Below, in pieces: positions 33,507-43,216 of a stretch of 64,000 bases of DNA. The first letter of the stretch is position 1. Each line of letters starts with the position of its first letter. The DNA is from Ostrinia nubilalis (Eukaryota; Arthropoda; Insecta; Lepidoptera; Crambidae), in contig NC_087098.1 of NCBI RefSeq assembly GCF_963855985.1, positions 11,118,501 to 11,182,500 of the forward strand. Direction: 5' to 3'. Under the pieces are notes generated by a model. It was not told the origin of the DNA, made no database searches, and saw nothing but the letters and a program-made list of their open reading frames with translations. Position numbers and translations under genes: made by a program.

Positions 33507-36500
33507 TTACTTTTTATTTTGTGACCGCACGAAAGCCCTTACCGCCCGCGCCGAAGCCCCCGGCGGCGGCGGCGTCGGCGCGCGCGGCGTCGGCGGCGCG
33601 CGCGGCGACGGCGGCGCCTCGTCTCCACTCGCGCCGGGCCCCTCTGATGCGTCCTCATAATTTTCCTCTAAGTCACTACTACTTTTCTCCCCTTTTTGAG
33701 TTCCAATACTCGCACGCGATAATGACAATCTAGACTTGTTACCAACTGGCAAAATTTGATCTCGGTGCCTTCGCCACTCGACCCCGTTACCCGTATCGAC
33801 CCGATAGGACACTGGTCCCGTCACTTTAGATACAGTTCCTAAAGACCATTTCTCAGACCGCGCGGAGTAGTCGCGTGCGAGTACCGGCTCGCCGACCTGT
33901 ACTTGGGGAGCGGGCGTGCCCCCGGCGCCGGCCGCCTGGCGGCGCTGCGCCGCTTGCGCCACCGCCGCGACGTCGGGCCGCAAGGCATCGAGCCGCGTGC
34001 GCATGCGGCGTCCCGCCAATAATACTGCCGGTGACACACCCGTAGTAGCGTGATCACAATTTCTATAATATAACAAAAACTTATACAAAGCTTGTAAGAC
34101 ATTCTCACCAGAATGTATAGCTCTTTTGAGGGCCTTTTTTACAGTTTTGACTGCATTTTCTGCCGCTCCATTGCCCTGGGGCCTGTATGGAGCGGTAGTC
34201 ACATGTTTTATACAATTTTTGATGCAGTATTCTTTAAACTCTTGTGAGAAAAATGGGGGGCCATTATCGGTTACGAGTTGTGAAGGTAAGCCGAATCTAC
34301 TGAACACCGACATAAATGCTGTGATAGTCGCTTGTGAATCTGTCCGCGTCATAGGAAGCGCCTCAATCCACTTTGAGTGGGCGTCTACTATTATTAAGTA
34401 CTTTTTGCCCAGCAACTCAGCAAAGTCGGCATGCAAGCGCTGCCAAGGGACCAGCGGGAACTCCCACGGATGGAGCTGCGCCCGCGGCGGGGCGTCGCGC
34501 ACCGCCCGGCACGCCTCACATGATCGGCATAGATTTTCCAAATCACGATCTAAACTCGGCCAATAAACATAATTGCGTGACAAGTTTTTCATTTTATTAA
34601 CACCCAAATGGCCTTGATGTATCTCTTTCAAAATTTGGACTTGTAAGCTCGGAGGTATAATAATACGATATTTATAAATTAAACACCCAAAATCTAGTAA
34701 TATCTCATTTTTCCTAGCAAAATAAGGTTTTTCTTCTTCACAATTCGGTTCCGACGGCCACCCAAATTTGACATATCCTACGATCCTACTTAAAGTCACA
34801 TCTTTATTAATTTCTTTCTTAACATCGTGAAAATTTACTGGTAAACTTTCTTGAACTAAGTTAATGTAACTAATTGATTTGACGTCACCTCCTTCGCGTG
34901 CTAACGGCAGGCGCGACAGGGCGTCCGCGGGCCCGTTATCTTTGGATTTAACAAATTGTATGGTAAAATCATATGCAGCTAAACGTGCCGCCCATCGCTG
35001 CAAACGGCTGGCCGCGGTCTGTGGAATGCCTACTTTAGTATCAAAAATGTAACTTAGCGGCTTATGATCCGTACGCAATTCGAATTTTCTCCCAAAAAGA
35101 TATTGATGGTGCCTAGTTATGCCATAAAATATCGCTAACGCCTCTTTGTCAATCTGGCTGTAGTTTCGCTCCGCTTCGTTGAGCGAGCGCGACACACAGC
35201 TGACCGGACGCTCGCCGTCTGGGAAGCGATGCGCGAGCACGGCGCCCAGCCCGTAGGCGCTGCTGTCTACCGAGAGTACCAGCGGCCTGCCCTCCTCGTA
35301 ATGAGCTAGAACCTTATCTCCCAGCAAGGCCTGCTTTGCCTCTATAAAAGCCTTATTGCACTCCGGGCTCCAATTCCAATTGACTCCTTTTTTTAAAAGT
35401 TCGTGTAGTGGGTGTAAAATAATACTCAATTTCGGAATAAATTTACCGTAATAATTTAAAAGGCCCAGGAAACTTCTTAATTGAGTGGTATCACCAGGTA
35501 CAGGTGCGTTACTAATGGCCTCCACCTTTTTTTTATCGGGGTGTAATCCATTTTCGTCAATTATAAACCCTAAATATTTGACACTTTTTTGTAAAAAACT
35601 GCACTTGCTTAATTTAACAGTTAAACCCATTTCTTTTAATCTCACTAATATTTGCCTTAAATTGTTTAAGTGTGAAACCCTATCATTACCGGTACAGCAT
35701 ATATCATCAAGGAAAACTACCGTCGACGGTATGCCCCTTAACGTTTCTTCCATTAATTTTTGGAATTTTTCTGGAATACACGATAAACCGAACGGGGTAC
35801 GACGATAAACAAATGTGCCCACATGCGTTGTGATGGCCGTACACGGTTGTGAGTCCTCTGTTAAGATTGTTTGCTGGTATGCATGTGTCAAATCTATTTT
35901 AGTAAACTCCTTGCCCCCGCTCAAAACAGCAAATAATTCTTCAATACGAGGAAGAGGATAGTACTCACGTTTTAGCTTTTGGTTGACGGTGACCTTAAAA
36001 TCTCCACAGATACGAATATCCCCATTCTCCTTAATAACTGGTACTATAGGCGTCCCGTAGTCTGAGTGATCCACTCGGTAGATGGTTCCCTCGGCCTCGA
36101 GTCGCTCGAGCTCGCGCTCAACGCGCGCGCGCAGCGCGATGGGCACCGGTCGCGCTCGCACGTAAACCGGTTCTTTATCAGTCAATTGCAATTGGAGTAA
36201 CTTCTTACATTTCCCTAATTTGTCAGTAAACACTTCTGGAAATTCTGCTGCGAGCTTACTCACACATGGATCTTCAATGATTTCATTGAAATTTAACTGT
36301 TTAATATTTAAAGCTTTGATCCAATCCCTGCCTAAGAGCGGACGCCCTCCGTTTTTTATTACATAACAATGTAAATTACTAGCGACTACTTCGCCCAGCT
36401 TAACATTTACCGTAATAAATCCTAATGACTGAATTGGAGTGCCCGAATAGCATCGTAACATTAAGTTATCTGACACAATATTTTTATGTGAAAACATTTT

Positions 36501-37493
36501 GTTGTAAAATTGTTCGCTAATTGCTGAAATGCGGCTTCCAGTATCTATTTCACACTCAATCGAAAGATTGTCCACTTCCACTTTAATAAAAAACGGTTTG
36601 TTACCTTTGCATACCAGATCGATGTTGAATAAGTCCTCATCTTCAGAGAAGTCCTCACTTACGTAATTTTGTCGACCTGATTGCACACTACCGCGTACGC
36701 GTTGACACATCACTTTTAAATGACCACGTTGATTACACTCGTCACAATTATAATTGGCATATCGGCACCGATCCGCCCGGTGCGCCTTGCCGCACCGCCA
36801 GCAGCTCTGCGGCGCGGAAGCAGCGCTCGGCCCGGCCCCGGCTGCGCCCGCCGCGGCCCGCCGCTGCCCCGGGCCCCTGCGCCCGGCCGCCGCCTGCGCC
36901 CGCCTCGCGCTCGTGCTGTGTAGGCCCTCGCCCCCAGCTTCGCCGCCCGCACCCGAGGTCGTGGCTGCAGATGTCGCAGCGCTCACCTCCGCATGCCTCT
37001 CTGCGGCCTCCAGCGCCAGAGCCAGTTCCACCGCCTCTTTGTATTTGATATCTTTCTCGGCAAAAATTCTCGATCTCATCGCCACGTTTGACAGTCCTGA
37101 CACAAATTGATCGCGTAGGTTCTCTTCGAGCGACGTCCTAAAGTTACATGTCGTAGCTAAATGTTTCAAATCTTGTAGGTAATCCGACATCGATTCGCCC
37201 GGTCGCTGTCGCCGTAAACGAAATACGTGGCGTTCTGCAATCTCGGACCGCTGTGGTTCCAAATGATTCGATAGTAATTTCACCAACTCGTCGAATGTTT
37301 TTGTTTCAGGGTCATTGGGAGCACACAAGTCACACATAAGCGAATAAGTTGTTTCACCCACAACCGTAATTAATAACGGTACACGTAACTCGTCTTTGAT
37401 TTCGTTGAGTAAAATATATTGTTTCACGCGACGAATATACGATGGCCATTGCTTAGAGTGTACATCAAAAGGTTCCAATGTACCAATAGGCAT
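33507..37493 (-). CDS. Ty3/gypsy gag-pol polyprotein, 1,328 aa, intact
   Basis: One uninterrupted frame from the ATG at 37493; the frame stays open six codons further up only from a GTG. Numbered from that ATG: gag about 1-225; two zinc knuckles (C231-C243 and C250-C263); aspartic protease EIDTG (D317); reverse transcriptase about 450-640 with FLDD in place of the common YLDD (594-597); RNase H with SVDSSA, RTDHK and DALSR; integrase zinc site (H959/H962, C989-C995 region) and D1023, D1076, E1112, the last two 35 residues apart; a GPY/F-like module (GTVSKVTGPVSYRVD); and a Pro/Ala-rich tail. The gag linker and tail are GC-rich and low-complexity. All visible catalytic residues are present, so the copy may be competent. 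Gag and pol are fused in one frame, as in several short-LTR insect gypsy lineages (Mag-like). There is no env. Confidence 0.95.
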   Translation of the reverse strand: MPIGTLEPFDVHSKQWPSYIRRVKQYILLNEIKDELRVPLLITVVGETTYSLMCDLCAPNDPETKTFDELVKLLSNHLEPQRSEIAERHVFRLRRQRPGESMSDYLQDLKHLATTCNFRTSLEENLRDQFVSGLSNVAMRSRIFAEKDIKYKEAVELALALEAAERHAEVSAATSAATTSGAGGEAGGEGLHSTSARRAQAAAGRRGPGQRRAAAGAAGAGPSAASAPQSCWRCGKAHRADRCRYANYNCDECNQRGHLKVMCQRVRGSVQSGRQNYVSEDFSEDEDLFNIDLVCKGNKPFFIKVEVDNLSIECEIDTGSRISAISEQFYNKMFSHKNIVSDNLMLRCYSGTPIQSLGFITVNVKLGEVVASNLHCYVIKNGGRPLLGRDWIKALNIKQLNFNEIIEDPCVSKLAAEFPEVFTDKLGKCKKLLQLQLTDKEPVYVRARPVPIALRARVERELERLEAEGTIYRVDHSDYGTPIVPVIKENGDIRICGDFKVTVNQKLKREYYPLPRIEELFAVLSGGKEFTKIDLTHAYQQTILTEDSQPCTAITTHVGTFVYRRTPFGLSCIPEKFQKLMEETLRGIPSTVVFLDDICCTGNDRVSHLNNLRQILVRLKEMGLTVKLSKCSFLQKSVKYLGFIIDENGLHPDKKKVEAISNAPVPGDTTQLRSFLGLLNYYGKFIPKLSIILHPLHELLKKGVNWNWSPECNKAFIEAKQALLGDKVLAHYEEGRPLVLSVDSSAYGLGAVLAHRFPDGERPVSCVSRSLNEAERNYSQIDKEALAIFYGITRHHQYLFGRKFELRTDHKPLSYIFDTKVGIPQTAASRLQRWAARLAAYDFTIQFVKSKDNGPADALSRLPLAREGGDVKSISYINLVQESLPVNFHDVKKEINKDVTLSRIVGYVKFGWPSEPNCEEEKPYFARKNEILLDFGCLIYKYRIIIPPSLQVQILKEIHQGHLGVNKMKNLSRNYVYWPSLDRDLENLCRSCEACRAVRDAPPRAQLHPWEFPLVPWQRLHADFAELLGKKYLIIVDAHSKWIEALPMTRTDSQATITAFMSVFSRFGLPSQLVTDNGPPFFSQEFKEYCIKNCIKHVTTAPYRPQGNGAAENAVKTVKKALKRAIHSGENVLQALYKFLLYYRNCDHATTGVSPAVLLAGRRMRTRLDALRPDVAAVAQAAQRRQAAGAGGTPAPQVQVGEPVLARDYSARSEKWSLGTVSKVTGPVSYRVDTGNGVEWRRHRDQILPVGNKSRLSLSRASIGTQKGEKSSSDLEENYEDASEGPGASGDEAPPSPRAPPTPRAPTPPPPGASARAVRAFVRSQNKK

Positions 37494-37544
37494 TTTAACA
37501 CTAAAAATCACGCGCGTTGGATTCGATTATTTGCTTAAAAGCAG

Positions 37545-37555
37545 CCCGTCGCCAG
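37545..37555 (-). other. Candidate gypsy primer-binding site
   Basis: The minus strand reads (C)TGGCGACGGGC immediately after the 5' LTR. TGGCGAC matches the start of the tRNA-Arg primer site used by mdg1/412-type elements; the following bases diverge, so the tRNA is uncertain. Confidence 0.4.
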
Positions 37556-37659
37556 TGTAACGTCAATCAAACACAGAGACTAGAAACTGACTGGTTTATT
37601 ATTGTATAGCGCATACCCACATATACAACCAATATAAATCTAGATAAAACTACCCAACA
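37556..37659 (-). repeat. Gypsy 5' LTR (104 bp)
   Basis: Identical to 33287-33390; followed by the right target duplication ATATC (37660-37664). Confidence 0.95.
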
Positions 37660-37813
37660 ATATCCAATGAAATTTATTTATTTATTTAAGGATAATACAC
37701 AGCATAATATCGATTAAGGTATGTTTATGTTTTAGTAAGAATATAATATATCCATCATTTTAATTTTCCTTTCCAATTTCCGGTCCAATTACAAATTACA
37801 GATAAAATTTGGC

Positions 37814-37835
37814 TATAAATACGGTGCTATATAAA
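37814..37835 (+). promoter_or_regulatory. TATA boxes of the cathepsin B gene
   Basis: TATAAAT (37814-37820) and TATATAAA (37828-37835) lie 107 and 93 bp before the start codon. Initiation about 30 bp downstream (near 37858) would give a leader of about 60 nt. The gypsy right end is only 155 bp upstream of the first box. Confidence 0.65.
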
Positions 37836-37920
37836 CGTTGTTTTATTCGCGCGTATCTGAGTAAAGAGACATCGTTAGAACAGGAACGTGTGCTGTCAGT
37901 GTAGTGACAATTTTGCAGCC

Positions 37921-38949
37921 ATGAAGATTGACCCAGCGATCATGATTTTCGTATTCCTGATAGGATCAGCAACATCGCGACGCATGCATCCGCTATCCGA
38001 TGAACTGATCGATTACATCAACTCCGAACAAACTTTGTGGAGAGCAGGCCGAAACTTCCCCAGGAATACACCACTAAGTTACCTCAAGAGGCTTTCCGGG
38101 ACTATAAAAGAAGACACAAGGTATGGCAACAGTTTTGCTGGGACACCTCCACGATACAAACATATCGATAAATGTAACTTGCCAATTATTTTCGACGCTC
38201 GAGTTGAATGGGAAAATTGCCCATCTTTATGGGATATTAGAGATCAAGGAGCTTGTGGGAGCTGTTGGGCCGTGTCCGCTGCGTCTGCCATGAGCGATCG
38301 ACTCTGCATCGGGTCAAAAGGAAGAAAGAAAGTTTATTTGTCGGAAATTGACGTTATAAGTTGTTGTATGTATTGTGGTAGCTCATGTCAGGGGGGTGTA
38401 TTAAGCAAAGCATGGCAGTTCGCTCAAAATAAAGGAATCGTCTCAGGTGGCAAATACGATTCAGGAAAAGGATGTAGACCTTACACAATCCCGCCGTGTG
38501 TTCATATTATGACCAATTTTTATAGTCCCCCAATTTGTGGTCATGATGATGACCATTTTAATACAATATGTACAGAAACATGTCAAAGAAATCATAAAAT
38601 ATCATACAGGAAAGACAAGGTGAAATTACGTTATTTTTATAAAATGACCAATGAAACGCAAATAATGACAGACATTTACATGAAAGGGCCTGTTACGACG
38701 TCATTTTATCTTTGTGAAGATTTCTTTAATTACAAATACGGAGTATACAAGTATACAGGCGGTAAAGTGTTAGGACTTCATTCCATTAAGCTGCTAGGTT
38801 GGGGCGAGGAACGCGGAGTCGCTTACTGGCTGGCAGCAAACTCTTGGAATGAGTATTGGGGCGATAAGGGATTTTTCAAAATCATACGCGGCATCAATCA
38901 CCTTGGTATAGAAAGCATGGCGTATGCTGGTGTATTTTCTTCATATTAA
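37921..38949 (+). CDS. Cathepsin B-like cysteine protease (C1A), intronless
   Basis: The 342-aa protein has a hydrophobic signal peptide (about 1-19), a cathepsin B propeptide (SDELIDYINSEQTLWRAGRNF, 26-46) and a papain-fold domain with oxyanion Q109, catalytic C115 (QGACGSCWA), H287 (GLHSIKLLGWG) and N307 (AANSWNEYWG). SCCMYC and SSCQGG match cathepsin B cysteine positions. The occluding loop starts C193-V-H-I: the usual His-His pair is His-Ile, so peptidyl-dipeptidase activity may be reduced while endopeptidase activity is kept. NET at 244 is a possible glycosylation site. Length equals the family norm (about 340). The start is the ATG in GCAGCCATGA; the frame is open 11 codons upstream but only from a GTG. 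The whole gene is one exon, where cathepsin B genes usually have introns, so it may be a retrogene that gained a TATA promoter. Expected site: secretory pathway, lysosome or gut lumen. Confidence 0.95.
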   Translation: MKIDPAIMIFVFLIGSATSRRMHPLSDELIDYINSEQTLWRAGRNFPRNTPLSYLKRLSGTIKEDTRYGNSFAGTPPRYKHIDKCNLPIIFDARVEWENCPSLWDIRDQGACGSCWAVSAASAMSDRLCIGSKGRKKVYLSEIDVISCCMYCGSSCQGGVLSKAWQFAQNKGIVSGGKYDSGKGCRPYTIPPCVHIMTNFYSPPICGHDDDHFNTICTETCQRNHKISYRKDKVKLRYFYKMTNETQIMTDIYMKGPVTTSFYLCEDFFNYKYGVYKYTGGKVLGLHSIKLLGWGEERGVAYWLAANSWNEYWGDKGFFKIIRGINHLGIESMAYAGVFSSY

Positions 38950-39098
38950 TATCGACATTAGTCCTACGGTGTCGGTGTTGCCTAAAACTAAGTACATAAC
39001 TTGTAGGCATACACAACTGGTGATTATTGTTTTAAGCAACTGAAAAAGTGGTTATCAGTTAATTAATTCATTTTATATTATCAGCATTATACAAGTAG

Positions 39099-39104
39099 AA
39101 TAAA
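39099..39104 (+). terminator. Poly(A) signal of the cathepsin B gene
   Basis: AATAAA lies 150 bp after the stop codon, in TAGAATAAAGAATTTG. No genomic poly(A) tract follows it. Confidence 0.75.
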
Positions 39105-39159
39105 GAATTTGAAAACGAAATCGTCTTTCTTTTCATTATCCTTTCTTAATTTATTAAGC

Positions 39160-39235
39160 ACTAGCTTTTGCCCACGGCTTCGCCCGCGTGAAATTCAGTT
39201 TGTCACAGATCGTTTTAAAATAAAAAACTCATTAA
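39160..39235 (-). mobile_element. Helitron-like terminus relic
   Basis: ACTAGCTTTTGCCCACGGCTTCGCCCGCGTG is the (reverse-complemented) terminus shared with 61092-61351 and 9568. Only the end is kept, abutting the LINE tail. Confidence 0.6.
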
Positions 39236-40312
39236 AAAAACTCATTAAAACTCATTTATTTCTGTAAATAGGCTTAAAAAAAGCACTTTTACACGTCCCA
39301 GTATTAACCCTACCACTGCTTCAGGACAATAAATGGGCCAGTGCTGAGAAGAAGCAGCGCAAGAAACTCAGTCACTATTGTCAGCCTCTTTTTCAAAGGT
39401 TTACATGCTTTAAAATGTACAAAGTTATAAATATTTATGCGAGCTAGGCAGTAACGTATCCCAAACATTTTTATCTTTTAAATAATCATCGACTTTATAG
39501 TAGCCCTTTTTCATTTTTAAGGTACTTTTAATATGTGCTTTGAATTTATGAATGGGTAGTTCTATAACAGTTTGTGGTAATTTATTAAAGAATTTAATAC
39601 ATTTTCCCATAAATGAATTACCAATCTTATGCAATCTGAAATTTGTAACGGCAAGTTTATTTTTGTTTCTTGTATTAAAGTCATGCAAATCGCTCTTTTT
39701 CGTGAATTGCTCTATATTTTTGCGGACATATAAAAGGTTTTCATAAATGAACTGTGAAGCTACTGTCAGTATGTTTATTTCCTTAAAAAAATCTTTCAAG
39801 GAAAATCGGGGTCCAAGGTTATAAATGGCCCGCACTGCTCTCTTCTGCAGAACAAACACAGTTTCAATGTCCGCGGCTGAGCCCCACAACAATATGCCGT
39901 ATGACATTATACTATGAAAATAGCTAAAATATACTAGCCTTGCCGTTTCAATGTCAGTTAATTGCCTTATCTTTCTCACTGCAAAAGCAGCCGAACTGAG
40001 CCTTTTTGACAAAGTTTCAATATGAGGACCCCATTGAAGTTTAGCATCTAAAGTGATTCCCAGGAATGTTGTGGAATTTATGCTATTTAATGGTTCATTC
40101 TTCACCACTAATTGCGTGGAAACCTGCCTCACATTGGGTAAGGTAAATTTAATGCACTTAGTTTTGTTTGCATTTAACAATAAGTTGTTAACAGTGAACC
40201 AATGTAGAACCTGTGAGAGTGTGTTATTAATATCGTCAAAATTTACTTTACCTCTATCAACTATTATTTTGATGTTTATACAATAGTATTGTAAAATTTC
40301 ATCAAAATCCAT
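39236..40312 (-). mobile_element. 5'-truncated Jockey-type LINE with 3' UTR
   Basis: Contains the RT 3' portion (39425-40312) and a 3' UTR of about 190 bp ending in repeated AATGAGTTTTT units. The UTR is shared with the fragment at 24000-24170. Upstream of about 40290 the similarity to RT ends, typical of 5' truncation during insertion. Confidence 0.8.
39425..40312 (-). pseudogene. Jockey-type LINE reverse transcriptase, C-terminal 295 aa
   Basis: The frame is intact but begins downstream of the catalytic YADD, which is lost at the truncation: the N-terminus reads ...INIKIIVDRGKVNFDDINNT where ...YADDTSV normally precedes VDRG. Then follow LLLNANKTKCIKF, STTFLGITLDAKLQWGPHI and the C-terminal thumb with SYFHSIMSYGILLWGSA, QKRAVRAIYNL and FFNKLPQ, all usual for Jockey-group elements. 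It cannot be an active RT. The first ATG (40312) is fortuitous. Confidence 0.9.
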
Positions 40313-41004
40313 TGATTAGTTTTGGTGTGAATGAGTAACAAACAAACATCGATATTTATCTGTACTTTTCGCAATTTATAACATTTTGTAGGATTAGCTG
40401 AAAACCGAAAGAATCTTTCTTTGTAATTTTTTTGCAGTAGATCCATTCCAGGGTACATAATTTCATTACGTACCTACTAAGTAGAGAAGAGCTCTCAAAC
40501 CTAATGCCTGATTTTGGAGATATTTCTTCATGATATTCGACAAATAATAATCTAAGTTTATACAAACCCATCGATGTTCAGGGTATCTGGTAATTTAAAA
40601 TTGTTTTGAGATCAAGATCTTCGTAATATTTATTAACATTTATTTACTTTAGATATTCGCAAAGTGACAACAAATTCCAATAGACTTCGTCAAATTCAGA
40701 TTTAAACAAGTTAAACAAAAACTGAGAAACTCGTTTCAAATCGAAACTTCCCTTCGAGTGTTTTGATCGAATCAAAGGCTCGAATTTGAATCGTCTCAAA
40801 GATGCTACTTATCTACTTGTTAAATACAAAATTTAATTCAGTAGCTAATTTTCTTCTGTAATTATATTTCATGAAAATAAATCAAGTTGGAATTTAAAGT
40901 AATTTATTTTAAGTAGAATTGCGAATTGAAACAAAATCTAGATATTCGAGCAGATGAAACACGGTAGGACTCAGCAAAAACTAGTTATTTATTTATCATT
41001 TTAT
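40313..41004. other. Non-coding, nothing recognised
   Basis: AT-rich sequence; small frames only. Confidence 0.35.
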
Positions 41005-41222
41005 TGTTACCCGCGACTACGTACGCGTGAAACATTGGACTTTTATACAATTTTCCAACCCCCATTTTACCCTCTTAGAAGTGGAGTTCCGTAAAATTCG
41101 TTCTTAACGGATGTCTACACCCTTTAAGGAACCTACCTGCCAAATTTCAAGTTTCTGAGGTTTCGTAATTAATCAATGAATGGTATTTCGCTTTTATTTT
41201 ATAAAAGATGTTAATTAATACG
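41005..41222 (-). mobile_element. Helitron-like fragment
   Basis: TTACCCGCGACTACGTACGCGTG...TTTTCCAACCCCC...GTGGAGTTCCGTAAAATTCG parallels 9575-9640 and 10735-10790 of the interrupted Helitron-like element, same orientation. Its end is decayed. Confidence 0.55.
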
Positions 41223-41999
41223 AGTATGTTATGTAAAAATTCACCCGAAAACTCTATTAAGAACTTAAGAAAATTGTAATGTACTTAGTCAAATTTCACA
41301 TTTCCTTCAGAGTACGGATAATGTGTACTACACACCAACTTACGGTCCACCTTTTCGCAGTTTTAGAGTTGTTCCTAATGTCTTTCATACGTGACTACTC
41401 GTACATCTTCTACGGCAAAATACACCATTATACTTATCTTAGTAACTGTAATGGAAACTTTCATTAATGCTTAAACTTCATTCTTGAATCTTCAACTTGA
41501 GACCACTTTTCTTCATTAAGCAAATGTACAGTTAGCTCCAGAAATATCTTACATTTTTAGAATTATAATAACTTTCTATCGCAAAATTTCAGTTAAATAT
41601 TGATTTATAAATCTTATCAGTTTTACTTAGATTGTTTTATGAACATGGGATAAAATTATGTAGTAAGGTTTACGTAAAACGTAGAGATGTAAACGTAGTA
41701 AAGCGATTTTGTTCATTAAATCCATTTTTAAATTAACTTGATTTTAACTTGATGATTTAATTAAACTTACATACGAATTTATTAATGGTAAATATTTATA
41801 AAAACACGTCCTTTATATTTAGCCCTTTATTAGTGATGCAGATTGTACTGGCCGCATCTTTACGAGTAGGAAGGCACCATTAAGTGCCCCAAAGGACTTC
41901 TTATTACAATAATAATAAGAGTCTTATTACGGTAAACTATCACAAATTACTATTGAAGTTTGTTTTATTGCTGTTCTTCGGACAATATACAGGGTGACT
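41223..41999. other. Non-coding, nothing recognised
   Basis: AT-rich sequence; a 62-codon frame at 41279-41467 has no domain and is probably chance. Confidence 0.35.
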
Positions 42000-42386
42000 G
42001 ACTATGAAATCATTGGCATCCTTTTAAAATAAGACTCTACTCATGATACATACATAGTAGGCATTCCCCGAATATGAGACAAATCCAAGGAGTTAAAATT
42101 TCAATATTTAAAATCTTGTACAGACGAAGGCACATCAATCTTAACACTGTGGCGTCTTATTTCGATGTATTTAGTGTTATTTTGCAACAAAATGTATAGG
42201 CTGATGTGCTGTTGCCTGTACAATAGTTTTAAACTCTTTATAACACACAGAGTACACTAATATAAATACAGAGTAAAAATAATGACAAAAAAACTCATTG
42301 GATTTGTCTCATATTTGGGGAATGCACTATGTATCATAAGAAGAGTCTTATACTAAAAGGATGCCAAGGATTTCCAAGTCACCCTG
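42000..42386. mobile_element. TA-flanked foldback MITE (CAGGGTGA family 1), empty site
   Basis: Ends CAGGGTGACTGACTATGAAA and TTTCCAAGTCACCCTG, TA on both sides. The arms pair far inward (GGCATCCTTTTAAAATAAGACTCT with AGAGTCTTATACTAAAAGGATGCC; GAGACAAATCC with GGATTTGTCTC). 387 bp, no ORF. Confidence 0.88.
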
Positions 42387-42490
42387 TAGAATTCCCAGGC
42401 GGTCGGCTGTCATCATTTAATTACTAATAATCACACTTTATGGTGAGTCCTTTGTCTATTTCAATTTGTCAAAACAAATTTATCTCATAA

Positions 42491-42620
42491 CGCCTCTATG
42501 GTCTAGTGGTGACAAAGTTAGATTCTCTAGAATGTAGGTTCTAGGTTCGCTTCTCACGATTCACTTATGTAGAATGTTGTACGTGTACAATGGTGTGCAC
42601 TTTAGCCATCAGTCAGTTTT
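42491..42620 (+). mobile_element. tRNA-derived SINE
   Basis: A box TGGTCTAGTGG (42499-42509) and B box GGTTCGCTTCT (42544-42554) are 34 bp apart, as in a pol III promoter of a tRNA-like head. The cloverleaf is too degraded for a tRNA and a tRNA-unrelated body follows (ATGTAGAATGTTGTACGTG). Confidence 0.6.
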
Positions 42621-43216
42621 TTTGTTGTTATATTACTTTTAGATTTTTATAAATAAGAACTTGAATACACTGATTCATTTATTTATTATTTTTTTGCTTT
42701 TGGTGTAGTAATATGAATCTAACTCATCAATCAAATCCAGAATTTGTAACGTCCATGTATTCGAAAGGGTTATAAAAGTTTAACGAAAACAAAAGCGATA
42801 CGATACATTAAAACCCCGCGTTTTGATCCATGACTTTCCAAAATTAAACCATACAACCATTAACTTGGGATAAGTCACGGTCAACCTTAGCTAGTCAGGA
42901 ATAATCATAGTAATTACTTTTAGAGTAACGGCCATCGCTCACTCTCCATTAGAGTCATATAAACAAATCATCCGTGACGTAGGAACGTTAATATCTACTC
43001 ATACAATGCATATTACAATAACAATCGAGACAGGAAGCCTGTAAACCGATTATGCTGATCGCTCGTCAGTCAAATGACATGGACACAATCGATTGCAACC
43101 GATTATGAATAAGATATTGCTCTGATTTTATCTAACGGTACGCAAGATGTCATGTGAATCGAATAATAATCCGACAAAAAGTTCAAGACACTGACTGGGA
43201 GCAAAACAAATCGATA
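42621..43216. other. Non-coding, nothing recognised
   Basis: AT-rich sequence without supported features. Confidence 0.35.

Larger units (their letters stand above)
33287..37659 (-). mobile_element. Complete Ty3/gypsy LTR retrotransposon, very young
   Basis: A 4,373-bp element on the minus strand with two LTRs of 104 bp that I read as identical base for base, a 5-bp target duplication ATATC (33282-33286 and 37660-37664), a purine tract next to the 3' LTR and one long gag-pol frame. There is no envelope gene. Identical LTRs mean a recent insertion. It sits about 260 bp upstream of the cathepsin B gene and in the opposite orientation. Confidence 0.95.

Noticed and set aside
33521..33733. Plus-strand frame MTARKPLPPAPKPP...
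   Set aside because: Antisense of the Pro/Ala-rich C-terminus of gypsy gag-pol.
36716..37110. Several Ala/Pro/Arg-rich frames on both strands
   Set aside because: Shadows of the GC-rich gag linker of the gypsy element in other frames.
37494..37511. Six extra codons before the gypsy gag-pol ATG
   Set aside because: They open from GTG; the ATG at 37493 is the first proper start.
37888..37920. Upstream extension of the cathepsin B frame
   Set aside because: It starts with GTG, lacks an ATG and would place 11 Cys-containing residues before a proper signal peptide; the ATG at 37921 has good context.
42491..42560. tRNA gene
   Set aside because: A and B boxes are present, but the acceptor and anticodon stems do not pair; it fits a SINE head better.
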